Below, in pieces: positions 63,073-64,000 of a stretch of DNA of 64,000 nt. Each line of letters opens with the position of its first letter. The stretch's first letter is position 1. A program made the translations under genes and the position numbers. The notes beneath the pieces are model-generated. The model did not search any database and had not been told where the DNA came from. It saw only the letters and a list, made by a program, of their open reading frames with translations. Source of the DNA: Bacteroidales bacterium H3 (GTDB taxonomy: Bacteria; Bacteroidota; Bacteroidia; Bacteroidales; Muribaculaceae); assembly GCA_001701135.1 (NCBI GenBank), contig DAAN01000009.1, positions 62,001-126,000 on the forward strand. Reading direction: 5' to 3'.

Positions 63073-63690
63073 ATGAAAAAGATGATAATGATGTCAGTGG
63101 CTCTGGCCGCTGCTTCGCTCCTCTTCTCCTCATGCGACAATAAAGAGAAGCTTTCCAAAGCTCTGAACGGCGTGTGGGCCGGTGCTCCCGAACAGATCAC
63201 CGACACCGGCGCCGCAAAAGCGTCGATGATACGTTCGTTTGAATTCACCCCTACGGGCAATTCAGGCGAAGGAAACGTGACGATGACAGTGTTCATCACC
63301 GTTGAGAACACAATGCCCGCGTCCGATTCAATAGTGACACCGCTCACCATCACAGCCACCGGAAGCGCCACTCTCACAGGAGTATATCAGGCAACCGACG
63401 ATGATGAAATCAAAGTCAACCTCGACGCTTCGCTCCCCACGGTCGATGTAGACCCCGATGCCGTGCAGCTCAATTACAACGTTCTCACCGATGCAAGCGC
63501 ATCGAATGTCACCGCGCTGAAATCGGGAGCCGAAATTCTTGTACGCCAGCAGGTAAGCCATGCCGCACAGAAAGTATTCTCGGATCTTACCGAGATCGAC
63601 GATATCAAAATTTCTCGCAATCTAATGAGCTGTGAAATCAATCACAAGGATCTCACTTTCCGCCGTCAGGGAGTACCGCAGAACAAATAG
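63073..63690 (+). CDS. Lipoprotein of unknown function
   Basis: I do not recognise a family. The 205-residue protein has a lipoprotein signal (MMSVALAAASLLFSSCDN, lipid Cys21). The mature part is beta-rich by eye, with repeated short strands (FEFTPTGNSGEGNVTMTVFITVENT; DSIVTPLTITATGSATLTGVYQ) and a more helical end (SHAAQKVFSDLTEID), which may be a lipocalin-like or DUF barrel. A probable glycoside hydrolase gene follows, after a short hairpin at 63764. Confidence 0.75.
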   Translation: MKKMIMMSVALAAASLLFSSCDNKEKLSKALNGVWAGAPEQITDTGAAKASMIRSFEFTPTGNSGEGNVTMTVFITVENTMPASDSIVTPLTITATGSATLTGVYQATDDDEIKVNLDASLPTVDVDPDAVQLNYNVLTDASASNVTALKSGAEILVRQQVSHAAQKVFSDLTEIDDIKISRNLMSCEINHKDLTFRRQGVPQNK

Positions 63691-63763
63691 CCACCGAGTT
63701 TGGCCACATCCGGGCGCGCTGATTCGGGCGCTGATTCAAAGAAAAAACAGTTACAATAGGCAG

Positions 63764-63790
63764 ATTTCTGAATTTTTTCAGAAATTTTGC
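63764..63790 (+). terminator. Possible terminator after the lipoprotein gene
   Basis: ATTTCTGAA (63764-63772) pairs with TTCAGAAAT (63777-63785) around a TTTT loop, followed by TTTGC. The stem is AT-rich, so strength is uncertain; it overlaps the region upstream of the next gene's -7 box. Confidence 0.45.
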
Positions 63791-63791
63791 C

Positions 63792-63799
63792 TATTTTTG
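63792..63799 (+). promoter_or_regulatory. -7 box of the right-edge gene
   Basis: TATTTTTG matches TAnnTTTG and lies 29 bp before the ATG at 63829. The -33 element is weak (TCTG at 63767-63770). Confidence 0.5.
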
Positions 63800-63828
63800 C
63801 ATCACAAACCATATCATAATCACATTCC

Positions 63829-64000
63829 ATGACCCCTAAATTCATGTTACTCAATGTTGCAGCTTGTGCCGCATTGACAGTATCAGCTGCTACTGACGCC
63901 TCCACGCATCGTCAGGCACCCGACCCCGTTGCCAATCCGTCGGCCGTAGTGCGGCAGGGCAATGCCCGTTTCACCGTGCTCACTCCCGAAATGATCCGCG
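63829..64000 (+). CDS. Probable glycoside hydrolase N-terminus (GH31-like), cut by window edge
   Basis: Only the first 57 codons are present. They give a signal peptide (KFMLLNVAACAALTVSAATDA) and then PSAVVRQGNARFTVLTPEMIR, which resembles the N-terminal beta domain of GH31 alpha-glucosidases/alpha-xylosidases (typical ARFTVLTPxxIRxEW). The catalytic part is outside the window, so the family is tentative; a different secreted hydrolase is possible. Confidence 0.5.
   Translation, partial: MTPKFMLLNVAACAALTVSAATDASTHRQAPDPVANPSAVVRQGNARFTVLTPEMIR

Overview
The window comes from a Bacteroidota chromosome, most likely order Bacteroidales and close to Muribaculaceae (the family is an inference). 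The signs are: promoters with a TAnnTTTG box about 19 bp downstream of a TTTG/TTG box; no obvious Shine-Dalgarno sequences; a type III glutamine synthetase (GlnN); LL-diaminopimelate aminotransferase; the type IX secretion protein PorQ; a secreted amylase ending in a type IX-like sorting domain; many lipoproteins; and the gene orders rplY-pth-S4 protein, porQ-cmk-ispH and clpP-clpX. Coding DNA looks mid-50s % GC by eye and intergenic DNA is AT-rich. No rRNA, CRISPR array, phage, plasmid or transposase gene was seen.

Layout. 1-3541 (+): end of rplY, pth, an Hsp15-like S4 protein, mutL. 3542-7254 (-): an HU/SPOR membrane protein, nitroreductase, DUF2520 protein, kdsC-like phosphatase and maf, with an 18-bp tandem repeat after kdsC. 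7686-8189 (+): an ECF sigma factor. 8371-12041 (-): pyrB, flavin reductase, glyA, plsC. 12427-15441 (+): a 1004-residue multidomain alpha-amylase. 15571-18693 (-): ftsE, aspartate kinase, galM. 18940-24845 (+): tig, clpP, clpX, recQ. 25012-31091 (-): a small Xre-type regulator, a lipoprotein peptidase (Dcp), a 346-bp structured inverted-repeat element, an EEP-family protein and two rhomboid proteases. 31183-37540 (+): tgt, lptF/G, a minus-strand tRNA-Pro, cls, and a second RecQ. 37629-42740 (-): a lipoprotein, an MFS transporter with a large extra loop, nfo, and a secreted ADP-ribosylglycohydrolase-like protein. 42995-59524 (+): dCMP deaminase, S41 protease, 5-formyl-THF cyclo-ligase, ABC-F protein, outer membrane protein, dapF, dapL, glnN, a PurF-like enzyme, porQ, cmk, ispH, lipoprotein, glf. 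59718-62916 (-): M13 peptidase and ychF. 63073-64000 (+): a lipoprotein and the start of a probable glycoside hydrolase.

How the genes fit together. Most are core housekeeping: translation quality control, mismatch repair and helicases, protein folding and turnover, nucleotide and amino-acid synthesis (aspartate kinase, DapF and DapL all serve the lysine/meso-DAP route), LPS and phospholipid assembly, and isoprenoids. Accessory traits concern the cell surface and glycans: the amylase is probably exported by the system PorQ belongs to, and galM, the MFS carrier and the glycoside hydrolase at the right edge fit a carbohydrate-using gut bacterium.

The least explained features are the 346-bp element at 27986-28331 (34-bp terminal inverted repeats enclosing nested hairpins) and related end sequences at several other intergenic sites, the 18-bp repeat beside kdsC, and the MFS transporter with an insert of about 180 residues next to a small lipoprotein.
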